A DNA stretch of 64,000 nucleotides from Salinimicrobium flavum (GCF_042684505.1 NZ_JBHULT010000008.1:124001-188000); one strand, 5' to 3'. Positions 34,152 through 43,058 are shown, counted from the stretch's first letter. Notes: generated by a model from the letters alone, not told the origin. Made by a program: numbers and translations.

Positions 34152-35572
34152 TGTTTAGGAAATAAAGATTTCTCTTCAGGTTTGTCATAATACCTGGAAG
34201 AGCCCAGATATTTTTCAATAAGCAAATTATATTCGGGAGTTAGCCTCAAGCCAAGTGTGCCATCTATATTGTAAAGAGCCTCCTTATTGGTATAACCGTG
34301 TTTGAGCATTTCTTCAAGATAAAAAAGGGCTGTTCCAAAGTCATTATCCTGGGCACTTAAGGAAATAATATCCTTGTATGCAGAATAAGCCTGTGGGTCA
34401 AATATGGTTTGTATCATATCTGCCAGTAGTTTCTGTTCAAGGGAAGATCTCTGATTTTCCAACTCCTGGCGTTGGGTTTTTGCAAGTTCATTGATAAGAC
34501 CTTTGATCCTGGTGGCCATCTTACCTTCTGCCCCACCCTTCCTGGCCAACGAATCGAGCTGGATCTTCTGGTAGTTCCACCAACCCAGGTTCTCGAAATT
34601 TACCGTACGTATATCTTCACTGAAATAATAAAGAAAATCTTCAACCAGCCTTCTTTCTTTAACGCGTACAGCTTCTAATTGCCGGCTTTGATCCATGTAG
34701 TTTCTGGAACGTTTTATTTGACGAATCCTGTTCTCAATTTCATCGAGATCCCAAAGTCTGGCATATTTATCTTTCATAAGTTCGAGAAGATCACTGGCCT
34801 CCACTACCTTGCTGTTGCTTAACCTGGCATTCACCAGGTTCATATCTGCCGTATAAAGTTCTTCAACCAGGGTGGGATCCTCGGGTCTTAACTTCTTGCG
34901 CATGGCATCAAGGGTAAGGGAGCCAAGTACACTTGAAACGATTTCGGGCCGGGGCCAGTCATCTCCCCCTTCATAACTGTATACCTGGGTAGGTAATTTC
35001 ATTCCCCGCAGCAATTCTGCCGTAAATTTTACCCCTGCTGATGTAAATTGTTCATCCCCTGCCACGCCAATGAAAATGAAGCCATTCCTTTTTTCCAGAA
35101 GATCATAGTTCATCCATTGATCTCCAATGGCGATCACACCATGAATATTCTCAAGTAAAAAGGGAATGGAACTGGCAACCCTGGCCCCTTCCATAGAACC
35201 CGCGGTTGAAAGCTGTCTGAAATCAAGCGGAATGAGGGTTGAAACGCTCTGGATCATTCGGCTGGCAATTGTAACATTTTCCTTAAAATCTGCTTCGGGA
35301 GAAATATTATTGGAAGAGACCAGCACATATCCCTGTCGCTCTGCAGCATTTCGGAAAAGCATAGCTGCTGATTTTCCCCGGCCTTCTGAGTCAAAAATAA
35401 ACAGAGTAGGCATGGCTGTACTATTCTGGAAATTCGTGGGCAGATAGATCGCGAAACTCTCGTCAATGGTATCTGAAACCTTAAGGGAGTCAATAACAAT
35501 TCCTTTCTTTAAGGTCATTTCCTGGGCAGAAACCTGGGCTGCGATTAACAAAAAAAACAAGATTTTTCTCAT
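34148..35572 (-). CDS. Exported alpha/beta-hydrolase-like protein with helical C terminus
   Basis: A 474-residue protein with signal peptide (MRKILFFLLIAAQVSA). Residues about 25-225 follow an esterase-type alpha/beta-hydrolase pattern (YLPTNFQNSTAMPTLFIFD), but the nucleophile elbow reads STAGSMEGAR, so the usual GxSxG is degraded although a serine remains. The C-terminal half is helical and possibly TPR-like. It may be a non-catalytic relative. Overlaps the DUF1684 gene by 4 bases. Confidence 0.65.
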   Translation of the reverse strand: MRKILFFLLIAAQVSAQEMTLKKGIVIDSLKVSDTIDESFAIYLPTNFQNSTAMPTLFIFDSEGRGKSAAMLFRNAAERQGYVLVSSNNISPEADFKENVTIASRMIQSVSTLIPLDFRQLSTAGSMEGARVASSIPFLLENIHGVIAIGDQWMNYDLLEKRNGFIFIGVAGDEQFTSAGVKFTAELLRGMKLPTQVYSYEGGDDWPRPEIVSSVLGSLTLDAMRKKLRPEDPTLVEELYTADMNLVNARLSNSKVVEASDLLELMKDKYARLWDLDEIENRIRQIKRSRNYMDQSRQLEAVRVKERRLVEDFLYYFSEDIRTVNFENLGWWNYQKIQLDSLARKGGAEGKMATRIKGLINELAKTQRQELENQRSSLEQKLLADMIQTIFDPQAYSAYKDIISLSAQDNDFGTALFYLEEMLKHGYTNKEALYNIDGTLGLRLTPEYNLLIEKYLGSSRYYDKPEEKSLFPKQ

Positions 35573-35645
35573 GGAATTAAGGTAATAATTTTTTTAAAAT
35601 TCCTGAGTCAAAGTTTTCTGAAGAAAAACTATAAAAATTAAGCAT

Positions 35646-35674
35646 AAAAAAAGGCCTTACTAACGTAAGGCCTT
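35646..35674 (-). terminator. Terminator of the cold-shock gene
   Basis: Minus strand: AAGGCCTTAC - GTTA - GTAAGGCCTT followed by a T run (opposite 35646-35652). Lies 25 bases after the csp stop. Confidence 0.88.
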
Positions 35675-35698
35675 GAAATTATAAATAAGATACGTGGA

Positions 35699-35890
35699 CT
35701 ATTGTTGTCTCACGTTTACTGCATTTACACCTTTTCTACCTTCTTCAAGGTCAAAAGTAACTTCGTCATCTTGTCTGATCTCATCAACCAATCCATTAGC
35801 ATGTACGAAATACTCATCATTTGTTTCTTCGTCTTTAATGAATCCATAACCTTTTGATTCATTGAAAAACTTAACTGTACCTTTATTCAT
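35699..35890 (-). CDS. CspA family cold-shock protein
   Basis: A 63-residue single OB-fold domain with both nucleic-acid-binding motifs, KGYGFIKD (13-20) and EYFVHAN (26-32). These proteins melt RNA secondary structure. It has its own TACATTTG element upstream and terminator downstream. It resembles the short flavobacterial cold-shock proteins. Confidence 0.96.
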   Translation of the reverse strand: MNKGTVKFFNESKGYGFIKDEETNDEYFVHANGLVDEIRQDDEVTFDLEEGRKGVNAVNVRQQ

Positions 35891-35912
35891 TATATAAAAA
35901 TTAAATTGGAGA

Positions 35913-35920
35913 CAAATGTA
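35913..35920 (-). promoter_or_regulatory. TAnnTTTG -7 element for the cold-shock gene
   Basis: Minus-strand TACATTTG, 22 bases before the ATG at 35890. Confidence 0.45.
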
Positions 35921-35979
35921 CAGCTAATAATTTGATAACCTATTATAAATCAATAAATTATTTAAAAGAGCTGATTTTT

Positions 35980-36594
35980 TTATTCCAGGAAAGCTATATT
36001 GATCCCCTGTATCAGCATGTTAACCCCAATTATGGCAATGATAAGTCCCATGATCTTTTCGACGACCACGATCTTATTTGCCCCAATATATTTAACCAGA
36101 TATTCACTGGAGAGAAATGCGAGGTAATTGAGCCACATTACCACAGCGAACATGACCAGGATTATACCCAGTTCCAGATAGGTTGCAGTGGTTGTGAAGT
36201 TCATTGCGGTCACGATAGTACCAGGACCTGCCAGGATAGGGATCCCCAGGGGGGAAATAGATATGCCTTCATTGAAATTGATCTCCTGCTGGTTATCAAT
36301 ACTGGAAACCTGCGCCCTTATCATCTCAAAACCAACGAAGAATACCAAAATACCACCCGTAATTTTAAAGGCCGGAATGGTGAGCCCGAAGAAATCAAAG
36401 ATGTATTTTCCAAGGAAAATGAAGCCTGCCACGATCACAAAAGCAGTAAATGTTGCTTTTTTAGAGATCATTTTCCGGGTAGGACGGTCTGCCTGCCGGG
36501 TGAGACTAAGAAAGATAGGTACATTTCCCACAGGATTATTAATGGCAATGAAACCTGTAAAAACTGCGATGGCGAAAACTCCTATACTTTCCAT
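35980..36594 (-). CDS. MarC family integral membrane protein
   Basis: A 204-residue protein with about six membrane helices. Family landmarks are FTGFIAINNPVGNVPIFLSLT (with the NP dipeptide) and PLGIPILAGPGTIVTAMNF. The MarC/UPF0056 family was once linked to multiple antibiotic resistance, but its function is unknown. Transcribed alone, as far as can be seen. Confidence 0.92.
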   Translation of the reverse strand: MESIGVFAIAVFTGFIAINNPVGNVPIFLSLTRQADRPTRKMISKKATFTAFVIVAGFIFLGKYIFDFFGLTIPAFKITGGILVFFVGFEMIRAQVSSIDNQQEINFNEGISISPLGIPILAGPGTIVTAMNFTTTATYLELGIILVMFAVVMWLNYLAFLSSEYLVKYIGANKIVVVEKIMGLIIAIIGVNMLIQGINIAFLE

Positions 36595-36768
36595 TGTATG
36601 TAATTGAGAAAAAATATTTTAAGAGGGTAAAAGTAATCAGAATATCCTTCCTGCAAAATCTAAAAAACTTAAATCTCAGCTTTGTTTATCACATTAATGA
36701 GATGGATTTTGAGAATTATTTAACGCGGGGGAGACAGCATTTTTCGTACTTTTTCTTCTTATCATTTA

Positions 36769-37374
36769 ATGAGCTACATGAAAACTTATAATGAGAAAAG
36801 AGATTTCAGTAAGACTAAAGAACCCAGGGAGGAACCTTTAAAAAAGAAAAATAAGAAACCCATTTTTGTGATCCAGAAACATGATGCTACCAATCTTCAT
36901 TATGACCTAAGGCTCGAGATTGACAATACCTTAAAATCCTGGTCTGTTCCCAAAGGCCCCAGTACTGACCCGTCTGTCAAGAGAATGGCGATTCCCACAG
37001 AGGACCATCCTCTTAGATATGCAGATTTTGAAGGGACTATTCCCGAAGGTGAATACGGCGGGGGTACTGTTATGGTTTGGGATAAAGGCACCATTGAAAG
37101 CAACAAGAAAAATGAAGAGGGGAAGCTAATTTCTCTTGAAGACAGTTTTAAAGCCGGAAGTATCGAAGTCGTTCTTCATGGAAAAAAACTGAAGGGAGGT
37201 TATAACCTGGTGGAAATGAAGGGTGGCAGAATGAAAGGCAACTGGTTGTTAATGAAGCAGGATGACAAGGAAGCTGATGCCCGCAGAAATCCAGTGAGCA
37301 CTCAGACAAAAAGTGTGGTGACCGGGCGCAGCATGAAGGAGATAGCTTCGGAAGACTCTGAAAATACTAACTAA
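36769..37374 (+). CDS. Stand-alone LigD 3'-phosphoesterase domain protein
   Basis: A 201-residue protein equal to the PE domain of DNA ligase D. All known active-site residues are present: His38, His44, Asp46 and Arg48 in QKHDATNLHYDLRLE, and His80 and Tyr84 in EDHPLRY; IPEGEYGGGTVMVWDKGTI follows. The domain removes 3'-phosphates and 3'-terminal ribonucleotides at breaks in non-homologous end joining. In most bacteria it is fused to polymerase and ligase domains. Here it ends 13 bases before a separate polymerase gene. An ATG at 36778 is an alternative start. Confidence 0.93.
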   Translation: MSYMKTYNEKRDFSKTKEPREEPLKKKNKKPIFVIQKHDATNLHYDLRLEIDNTLKSWSVPKGPSTDPSVKRMAIPTEDHPLRYADFEGTIPEGEYGGGTVMVWDKGTIESNKKNEEGKLISLEDSFKAGSIEVVLHGKKLKGGYNLVEMKGGRMKGNWLLMKQDDKEADARRNPVSTQTKSVVTGRSMKEIASEDSENTN

Positions 37375-37387
37375 AAAGAGGTGAGAA

Positions 37388-38209
37388 ATGGAATTTTCAA
37401 ATGTGGAAATATCGCATCCCGATAAGATCCTTTTTCCGGAGAAAAAAATTACCAAAGGTGATATGGCCGCCTATTACGACAAGATCGCTGACAAGATGCT
37501 GCCATACCTGAAGGATCGCCCGCTAACCCTTCAGCGGTTCCCATCAGGTATACAGGAAAGCGGATTCTACCAAAAAAGTATTTCAGATTACTTTCCAGAT
37601 TTTATTAAGACAGTAGAGATTGAAACTGAAGAAGGAACCAATACGCAGATCATCTGTAACGATAAACAGAGCCTGATGTACCTGGTAAATCAGGGTACTA
37701 TTTCGTTTCACATCTGGCTAAGCCGGAAAGATAAAGTGAGGCAGCCGGACAAGGTGGTCTTTGACCTTGACCCTCCTGAAAATGCTTTCGGGAAAGTTAA
37801 GGAGGCGGCAAAGGTGGTAAGGAATTACCTGAGAAAACAGAAAAAAGATCCCTTGCTAATGACCACAGGACAGAGCGGGCTCCATTTGTATTATGACATA
37901 CGTAGGGGAAAAGATTTTGATGAGGTAAAAAAAGAAGCCCGTAAAGTAGCAGAGGAAGTCACCCGGTTAAGACCCGATCTGCTCACAACAAAAATCAGAA
38001 AAGAACAGCGGGAAGGAAAGATTTTTGTAGATTACCTTCGTAATGCATATGCCCAGACGGCTGTCTGCCCATACTCCTTGCGCGCCAATGAGGCTGCAGG
38101 AGTGGCTACACCAATTGAGTGGGAAGAACTGGCAAAACTGGAAAGTGCTTCTTATTACAATATCAATAATATTTTAAGGAGACTGGGACAATTGGAAAAC
38201 ACTAAATAA
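37388..38209 (+). CDS. Stand-alone LigD polymerase (primase-like) domain protein
   Basis: A 273-residue archaeo-eukaryotic primase-type polymerase like the POL domain of LigD. The metal-binding pair is Asp126/Asp128 in VVFDLDPPE; FHIWLSR, TTGQSGLHLYYDI and FVDYLRNAYAQTAVCPYSLR are in family order. It fills gaps at DNA ends, preferring ribonucleotides. No ATP-dependent ligase domain is fused to it or encoded nearby, nor is Ku in this window. It follows the PE gene by 13 bases and precedes a YkvA-like gene by 11. Confidence 0.93.
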   Translation: MEFSNVEISHPDKILFPEKKITKGDMAAYYDKIADKMLPYLKDRPLTLQRFPSGIQESGFYQKSISDYFPDFIKTVEIETEEGTNTQIICNDKQSLMYLVNQGTISFHIWLSRKDKVRQPDKVVFDLDPPENAFGKVKEAAKVVRNYLRKQKKDPLLMTTGQSGLHLYYDIRRGKDFDEVKKEARKVAEEVTRLRPDLLTTKIRKEQREGKIFVDYLRNAYAQTAVCPYSLRANEAAGVATPIEWEELAKLESASYYNINNILRRLGQLENTK

Positions 38210-38220
38210 AATTGAAAAAA

Positions 38221-38628
38221 ATGGATAATATAAGCCCCGAAAAGGCAAATGAGGTCCTCCAGGACCAGGCAGAAAAAGTAGAAGAAAAAGACCTTGAAAA
38301 AGTACTGAAAAAGCAGGAAAAGATCGAGGATAAATTCAGGAACAACAATTCAATGAGCGGGTACTTTGAAAAGGCAAAAAGCATGTTCTCCCTCATACGG
38401 GATTACTGGAGTGGAAACTACAGGCAGGTGCCCTGGAAAACCGTTGCTGCAGTGGCTGGTGCCCTTCTTTATGTGCTCATGCCCCTGGACCTAATACCCG
38501 ATTTTATTCCCATCGCCGGATTTTTAGATGACGCCGGGGTCATTGCTGCCTGTCTCACCCTTGTCAATGATGACCTGGTGGAGTATGAGAAATGGAAGGT
38601 GCTTCAGGACCATTCAGAAGAAGCATAA
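38221..38628 (+). CDS. YkvA/DUF1232 family protein
   Basis: A 135-residue protein with a charged helical N-terminal half (about 1-50) and the DUF1232 core PLDLIPDFIPIAGFLDDAGV, flanked by hydrophobic helices. The function of YkvA proteins is unknown. It lies 11 bases after the LigD polymerase gene and may be in that operon. A TTG three codons earlier is possible, but the ATG is preferred. Confidence 0.87.
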   Translation: MDNISPEKANEVLQDQAEKVEEKDLEKVLKKQEKIEDKFRNNNSMSGYFEKAKSMFSLIRDYWSGNYRQVPWKTVAAVAGALLYVLMPLDLIPDFIPIAGFLDDAGVIAACLTLVNDDLVEYEKWKVLQDHSEEA

Positions 38629-38667
38629 CCGGGAAATCCCAGTGCAGCCAAAAACCCAGCGATAAAA

Positions 38668-39147
38668 ATGGATAGAGACAAACTGGAAAAAATGCCCCTT
38701 TACCTGAAGGCGCATGAGATCCTTAACATTGTGGAAAGACTGGTAGATCTCGTCGCCGAGGATGATACTTTTCTTTCCCATGTCGCAGACAATATGTATG
38801 CAGACGCATTGCAACTGGCACCCAAGATCGCCGGGGCCGAGGGAGTTGACCTTTACGACATTAAAATGGAAAATGCTGCAATAATCAGGAAATGCGCCCG
38901 GGATATTTACGTGGGTTGCAACGGATTCCTTATTGAAGATTTTCAGGATGTGGAATATCTTGACCTGCTGAGAGCTGAAGTCGAGGAATTCAGGATCCTG
39001 TTTGCAGAATGGGTCAAAACCTTTGACCAGTGGAATTACATTATAGACCGCTGGGGCCTTTTTAATCCCCCTGGGGTGAATTATGACGACAAGGATCCCG
39101 ACGATGATATTCCTTTTGATAATCCTTTTGATGATACCGAAGAGTGA
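38668..39147 (+). CDS. Acidic helical protein of unknown function
   Basis: A 159-residue protein. Residues 1-120 read as four helices (KAHEILNIVERLVDLVAED, DIKMENAAIIRKCARDIYV, YLDLLRAEVEEFRILFAEW). The tail is strongly acidic (DDKDPDDDIPFDNPFDDTEE). The helical part is reminiscent of four-helix-bundle proteins of the S23/avd type, but I would not assign it. It is 39 bases after the YkvA gene and followed by repeats that can act as a terminator. Confidence 0.7.
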   Translation: MDRDKLEKMPLYLKAHEILNIVERLVDLVAEDDTFLSHVADNMYADALQLAPKIAGAEGVDLYDIKMENAAIIRKCARDIYVGCNGFLIEDFQDVEYLDLLRAEVEEFRILFAEWVKTFDQWNYIIDRWGLFNPPGVNYDDKDPDDDIPFDNPFDDTEE

Positions 39148-39180
39148 GGCTCTAAATCATTCAAAAATCTTATATTTTTA

Positions 39181-39213
39181 AACCCTTTCAGGGTTTGGAA
39201 CCCTGAAAGGGTT
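39181..39213. repeat. Double palindrome of the AACCCT/AGGGTT type
   Basis: Perfect 15-bp inverted repeat AACCCTTTCAGGGTT - TGG - AACCCTGAAAGGGTT. Each arm is itself a small palindrome (AACCCT-NNN-AGGGTT), so two alternative foldings exist. Confidence 0.9.
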
Positions 39214-39240
39214 GATGGTAGGTGAATTTCAAAAGAGGCA

Positions 39241-39286
39241 AAAAAACCTAACAGGTCTTCGAGACCTGTTAGGTTTGGTTTTTTAT
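39241..39286. terminator. Palindromic repeat acting as bidirectional terminator
   Basis: Perfect 15-bp arms AAACCTAACAGGTCT (39244-39258) and AGACCTGTTAGGTTT (39262-39276) with a TCG loop, an A run before and a T run after. It separates convergent genes. The core AGGTCT/AGACCT recurs at 63949-63962. Confidence 0.8.
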
Positions 39287-39289
39287 AAA

Positions 39290-39433
39290 ATCCCGGTATC
39301 GCTTACGCTCATCGGGATAAGCAGCGTACCCCTTTCTCCTTAAACTTTTTCTGAAAAACAGATCCCGAGTCGGCTGCGCCTAACGGGATAAGCAGTCTGC
39401 TCCTTTTTCTCTGCCCTTCGGTTGAGAAAAAGG
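39290..39433. repeat. Two REP-like units and a further hairpin
   Basis: Units at 39290-39318 and 39362-39389 share ATCCCG ... CGGGAT arms followed by AAGCAG, 72 bases from start to start; their inner sequences differ. A third structure, CCTTTTTCTC (39402-39411) / GAGAAAAAGG (39424-39433), lies 9 bases past the icmF stop. Confidence 0.75.
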
Positions 39434-39442
39434 GCGATCTGC

Positions 39443-42400
39443 TTACATATTTCTTCTGTACTGTCCTCCTACTTCAAAAAGGGCGGTGGTGATCTGTCCG
39501 AGTGAACAAACTTTAGTGGCTTCCATAAGCACCTCAAAAATATTTTCGTTTTGAACAGCGGCTTTTTTCACCTTTTCAAGGGTCTCCTTCTCCAGTTCTT
39601 TCTTGGCTTCATGAAGGTTCACCAAAGTCTTGATCTGGTTCCGTTTTTCTTCTTCGGTAGCCCTGATCACCTCGCCCGGGGTAACTGTTGGTGAACCGGT
39701 AGAGCTTAGGAATGTATTTACTCCAATAATTGGGTAATCGCCATTGTGTTTCAGGGTTTCGTAATACAGGCTTTCTTCCTGTATCTTGCTGCGCTGGTAC
39801 ATGGTTTCCATAGCTCCCAGTACTCCTCCCCTTTCAGTGATCCTGTCAAATTCCAGTAATACGGCATCTTCCACAAGATCTGTCAATTCTTCGATGATGA
39901 AAGCCCCCTGGATAGGGTTCTCATTCTTCGCAAGTCCTAATTCCTTGTTGATGATAAGCTGAATAGCCATTGCCCTTCTAACAGAAGCCTCTGTGGGTGT
40001 AGTGATCGCCTCATCATAGGCATTGGTGTGCAGGGAATTACAGTTGTCATAAATGGCATAAAGCGCCTGTAATGTCGTCCTGATATCATTGAAGTCGATC
40101 TCCTGTGCATGCAGCGATCTTCCGGAGGTCTGAATATGATACTTCAGCATCTGTGCCCTTGGGTTCGCTCCGTATTTATACTTCATGGCCTTAGACCAGA
40201 TCTTCCTGGCCACGCGACCAATAACCGCATACTCAGGATCAATTCCGTTGGAGAAGAAGAATGACAGGTTGGGACCGAATTTGTTGATATCCATTCCCCT
40301 GCTCAGGTAGTATTCCACATAAGTGAATCCGTTCGCCAGGGTAAGCGCCAATTGGGTAATGGGATTCGCTCCTGCTTCGGCAATATGGTAGCCTGAAATG
40401 GAAACTGAATAGAAGTTACGCACATTCTCCCTAATGAAATATTCCTGCACATCTCCCATTAACCTCAACGCAAATTCGGTAGAGAAGATACAGGTATTCT
40501 GGGCCTGGTCTTCCTTCAGGATATCGGCCTGTACTGTTCCGCGCACCTGGCTTAGCGTTCGTTTTTTAATATCAGCATAAACATCGGCAGGAAGTACCTG
40601 GTCTCCCGTCACCCCCAGAAGCATCAATCCCAGGCCATTATTTCCTTCCGGAAGTTCCCCGCGATAATTTGGCTGCTCCATGCCTTTATCGGCGTAGATA
40701 TTTTTGATCTTTTCCTGCACCTCCCCTTCAAGACCGTGCTCTTTAATGTATTTCTCGCACTGCTGATCAATTGCCGCGTTCATGAAAAATCCGAGTAGCA
40801 TCGGTGCCGGACCATTGATGGTCATACTTACCGAAGTCATAGGATCTGCAAGATCAAAGCCGGAATACAGCTTTTTAGCATCATCCAGACAGCAGATAGA
40901 AACCCCGGCGTTCCCGATCTTTCCGTAGATATCAGGTCGGTGATCAGGATCGTTACCATACAAAGTCACTGAATCAAATGCGGTAGAAAGCCTTTTTGCA
41001 GGCAAGCCCATACTCACATAATGGAAACGACGGTTGGTTCGCTCGGGTGAACCTTCCCCTGCAAACATACGGGTAGGGTCTTCCCCCTGTCTTTTGAAAG
41101 GATATAATCCCGCGGTATACGGGAATTCCCCTGGCACATTTTCCTGTAGACACCACAGGAGTATATCACCCCAGGCCTTATATTTAGGTAAAGCCACTTT
41201 CGGGATCTGCGAGTGTGAAAGGGATTCAGTATGTGTTTTTATTTTTATCTCCTTGTCGCGCACCTTAAAGCTGTAGATGGGTTGCCTGTATTTATTCACT
41301 TTTTCATCCCAGCCGGTGATGATCTCCCAGTTATAAGGGTCAAGGTCCATTTTTACCTTGTCGAATTCCTTTTTCAAAAGGTCAACCAGTTCTTTATTTT
41401 CTTCGGAAGTAGAATTCTGAAGGCTTTCCTCTTCAAAACCATATTGGTTAAGATCCACCTTAACCCCGGTAACAGATTCCACTGTTTTATAGATACCGTA
41501 TAATTTTTGAGCGACCTCAGCCTGTGTGGTCGCCTTTTCATCATAAGCTCGGTTATTTTCAGAAATTTCGGAGAGATATCGCGTCCGGCTTGGTGGGATC
41601 ACAAAGATCTTTTCACTCATCTCCTGCGTAATGTGGAATTTCGAATGGAATTTACTTCCAGTTTTCTCATCCAGCTTGTCCATGATCTGTCTGTACAGGG
41701 TGTTCATGCCGGGATCATTGAACTGCGAGGCAATAGTACCAAACACCGGAAGTTTTTCAACATCTGAATGCCACAGCCCGTGGTTTCGCTGGTATTGCTT
41801 TTTCACATCCCGCAAGGCATCAAGTGCCCCACGTTTATCGAATTTATTGATCGCAACAAGGTCGGCAAAGTCAAGCATATCGATCTTTTCCAGCTGGGTA
41901 GCCGCACCAAATTCCGGCGTCATTACGTAAAGAGAAACATCAGAATGTTCAAGGATCTCGGTATCTGACTGTCCGATCCCTGAAGTTTCCAGGATGATCA
42001 GGTCATAATTGGCTGCCTTGAGCACCTGGACGGCTTCAGCTACATATTTAGATAAAGCCAGGTTTGACTGCCGTGTTGCAAGTGAACGCATGTACACCCG
42101 TGGATTGTCAATTGCGTTCATACGGATACGATCTCCTAAAAGGGCTCCTCCGGTCTTTCTCTTTGACGGGTCAACAGAAACGATTCCTATGGTCTTTTCC
42201 GGAAAATCGACCAAAAATCTGCGAACGAGTTCGTCCACCAAAGATGATTTTCCGGCACCACCGGTTCCGGTAATTCCCAGTACCGGGATCTTTTTATCTT
42301 TATTTTCCTCGTGAATCCTGTCAAGGGTATCTTTTGCTATTTCAGGGAAATTTTCCGCAGCAGAGATCACACGGGCTATCGCTCCCGCGCGTTTTTCAGA

Positions 42401-42874
42401 AAGCTGATCCACTTCCCCATTTAGATTGTCTCCTAAAGGAAAATCTGACAGTTTGACCAGGTCATTGATCATTCCCTGCAGGCCAAGCTCCCTTCCATCA
42501 TCTGGGGAATAGATACGGGTGATCCCGTAATCCTGCAGCTCTTTGATCTCCTCGGGAAGGATCACGCCGCCGCCGCCGCCAAAGATCTTTATTTGAGAGG
42601 CTCCTTTTTCCTGCAGGAGGTCATACATGTACTTGAAGTATTCGGTATGCCCGCCCTGGTAAGAGGTCATGGCAATAGAATTGGCATCTTCCTGGATCGC
42701 GCAATTCACCACCTCTTCCACGCTGCGATCATGCCCCAGGTGGATCACCTCGACCCCGGTGGACTGGATGATGCGACGCATGATATTGATCGCGGCATCA
42801 TGCCCGTCAAAAAGGGAAGCTGCTGTAACTATTCTTACTTTATTCTTAGGTTTATAAGGAGCTTGTTGTTCCAT
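39443..42874 (-). CDS. icmF: Fused B12-dependent acyl-CoA mutase IcmF
   Basis: A 1143-residue fusion. Residues 1-140 are the cobalamin-binding domain with FDGHDAAI (Asp23, His25 as lower B12 ligand); about 195-430 a MeaI-type G domain (GTGGAGKSS with Lys209, DPSKRKTGGALLGDRIRM, NKFDKRG); about 560-1143 the mutase barrel (GEDPTRMFAGEG, GLPAKRLSTAFDSVTLYG). IcmF interconverts isobutyryl-CoA and n-butyryl-CoA, and some accept longer branched acyl-CoAs; the G domain assists cofactor loading. An upstream TTG at 42904 is open, but the ATG at 42874 is the likely start. Confidence 0.95.
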   Translation of the reverse strand: MEQQAPYKPKNKVRIVTAASLFDGHDAAINIMRRIIQSTGVEVIHLGHDRSVEEVVNCAIQEDANSIAMTSYQGGHTEYFKYMYDLLQEKGASQIKIFGGGGGVILPEEIKELQDYGITRIYSPDDGRELGLQGMINDLVKLSDFPLGDNLNGEVDQLSEKRAGAIARVISAAENFPEIAKDTLDRIHEENKDKKIPVLGITGTGGAGKSSLVDELVRRFLVDFPEKTIGIVSVDPSKRKTGGALLGDRIRMNAIDNPRVYMRSLATRQSNLALSKYVAEAVQVLKAANYDLIILETSGIGQSDTEILEHSDVSLYVMTPEFGAATQLEKIDMLDFADLVAINKFDKRGALDALRDVKKQYQRNHGLWHSDVEKLPVFGTIASQFNDPGMNTLYRQIMDKLDEKTGSKFHSKFHITQEMSEKIFVIPPSRTRYLSEISENNRAYDEKATTQAEVAQKLYGIYKTVESVTGVKVDLNQYGFEEESLQNSTSEENKELVDLLKKEFDKVKMDLDPYNWEIITGWDEKVNKYRQPIYSFKVRDKEIKIKTHTESLSHSQIPKVALPKYKAWGDILLWCLQENVPGEFPYTAGLYPFKRQGEDPTRMFAGEGSPERTNRRFHYVSMGLPAKRLSTAFDSVTLYGNDPDHRPDIYGKIGNAGVSICCLDDAKKLYSGFDLADPMTSVSMTINGPAPMLLGFFMNAAIDQQCEKYIKEHGLEGEVQEKIKNIYADKGMEQPNYRGELPEGNNGLGLMLLGVTGDQVLPADVYADIKKRTLSQVRGTVQADILKEDQAQNTCIFSTEFALRLMGDVQEYFIRENVRNFYSVSISGYHIAEAGANPITQLALTLANGFTYVEYYLSRGMDINKFGPNLSFFFSNGIDPEYAVIGRVARKIWSKAMKYKYGANPRAQMLKYHIQTSGRSLHAQEIDFNDIRTTLQALYAIYDNCNSLHTNAYDEAITTPTEASVRRAMAIQLIINKELGLAKNENPIQGAFIIEELTDLVEDAVLLEFDRITERGGVLGAMETMYQRSKIQEESLYYETLKHNGDYPIIGVNTFLSSTGSPTVTPGEVIRATEEEKRNQIKTLVNLHEAKKELEKETLEKVKKAAVQNENIFEVLMEATKVCSLGQITTALFEVGGQYRRNM

Positions 42875-43035
42875 TTTGTTTCCTGATATATTTAGTGGCC
42901 GCAATTTACGAATTTAGGCAGGAACATGCCATTTTTGAGAGAATATTAAAACTCAGGGGTTTACGAAAATCGCTTCTGAAATACTGCTGCTGGAAGGATA
43001 ACGTTTGTTTATGATTTTCCTACTCCCCAATTCTA

Positions 43036-43043
43036 TAACTTTG
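43036..43043 (+). promoter_or_regulatory. TAnnTTTG -7 element for the DUF4197 gene
   Basis: TAACTTTG, 15 bases before the ATG at 43059; a TTTG at 43004-43007 is too far upstream (28 bases) for the usual spacing. Confidence 0.4.
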
Positions 43044-43058
43044 AGAAAAATCATAAAT

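Noticed and set aside
35932..36603. A long plus-strand open frame (223 codons) opposite the MarC gene
   Set aside because: It is rich in His, Cys and Asp in no pattern of a known family and is a mirror of the well-supported MarC gene.
39443..42874. IcmF read as ordinary methylmalonyl-CoA mutase
   Set aside because: The order B12 domain - G domain - mutase domain in one chain is that of IcmF; methylmalonyl-CoA mutase has the B12 domain at the C terminus and no G domain.
42875..43058. A cobalamin riboswitch between icmF and the DUF4197 gene
   Set aside because: The gap is short, and the B12-box consensus is not present.
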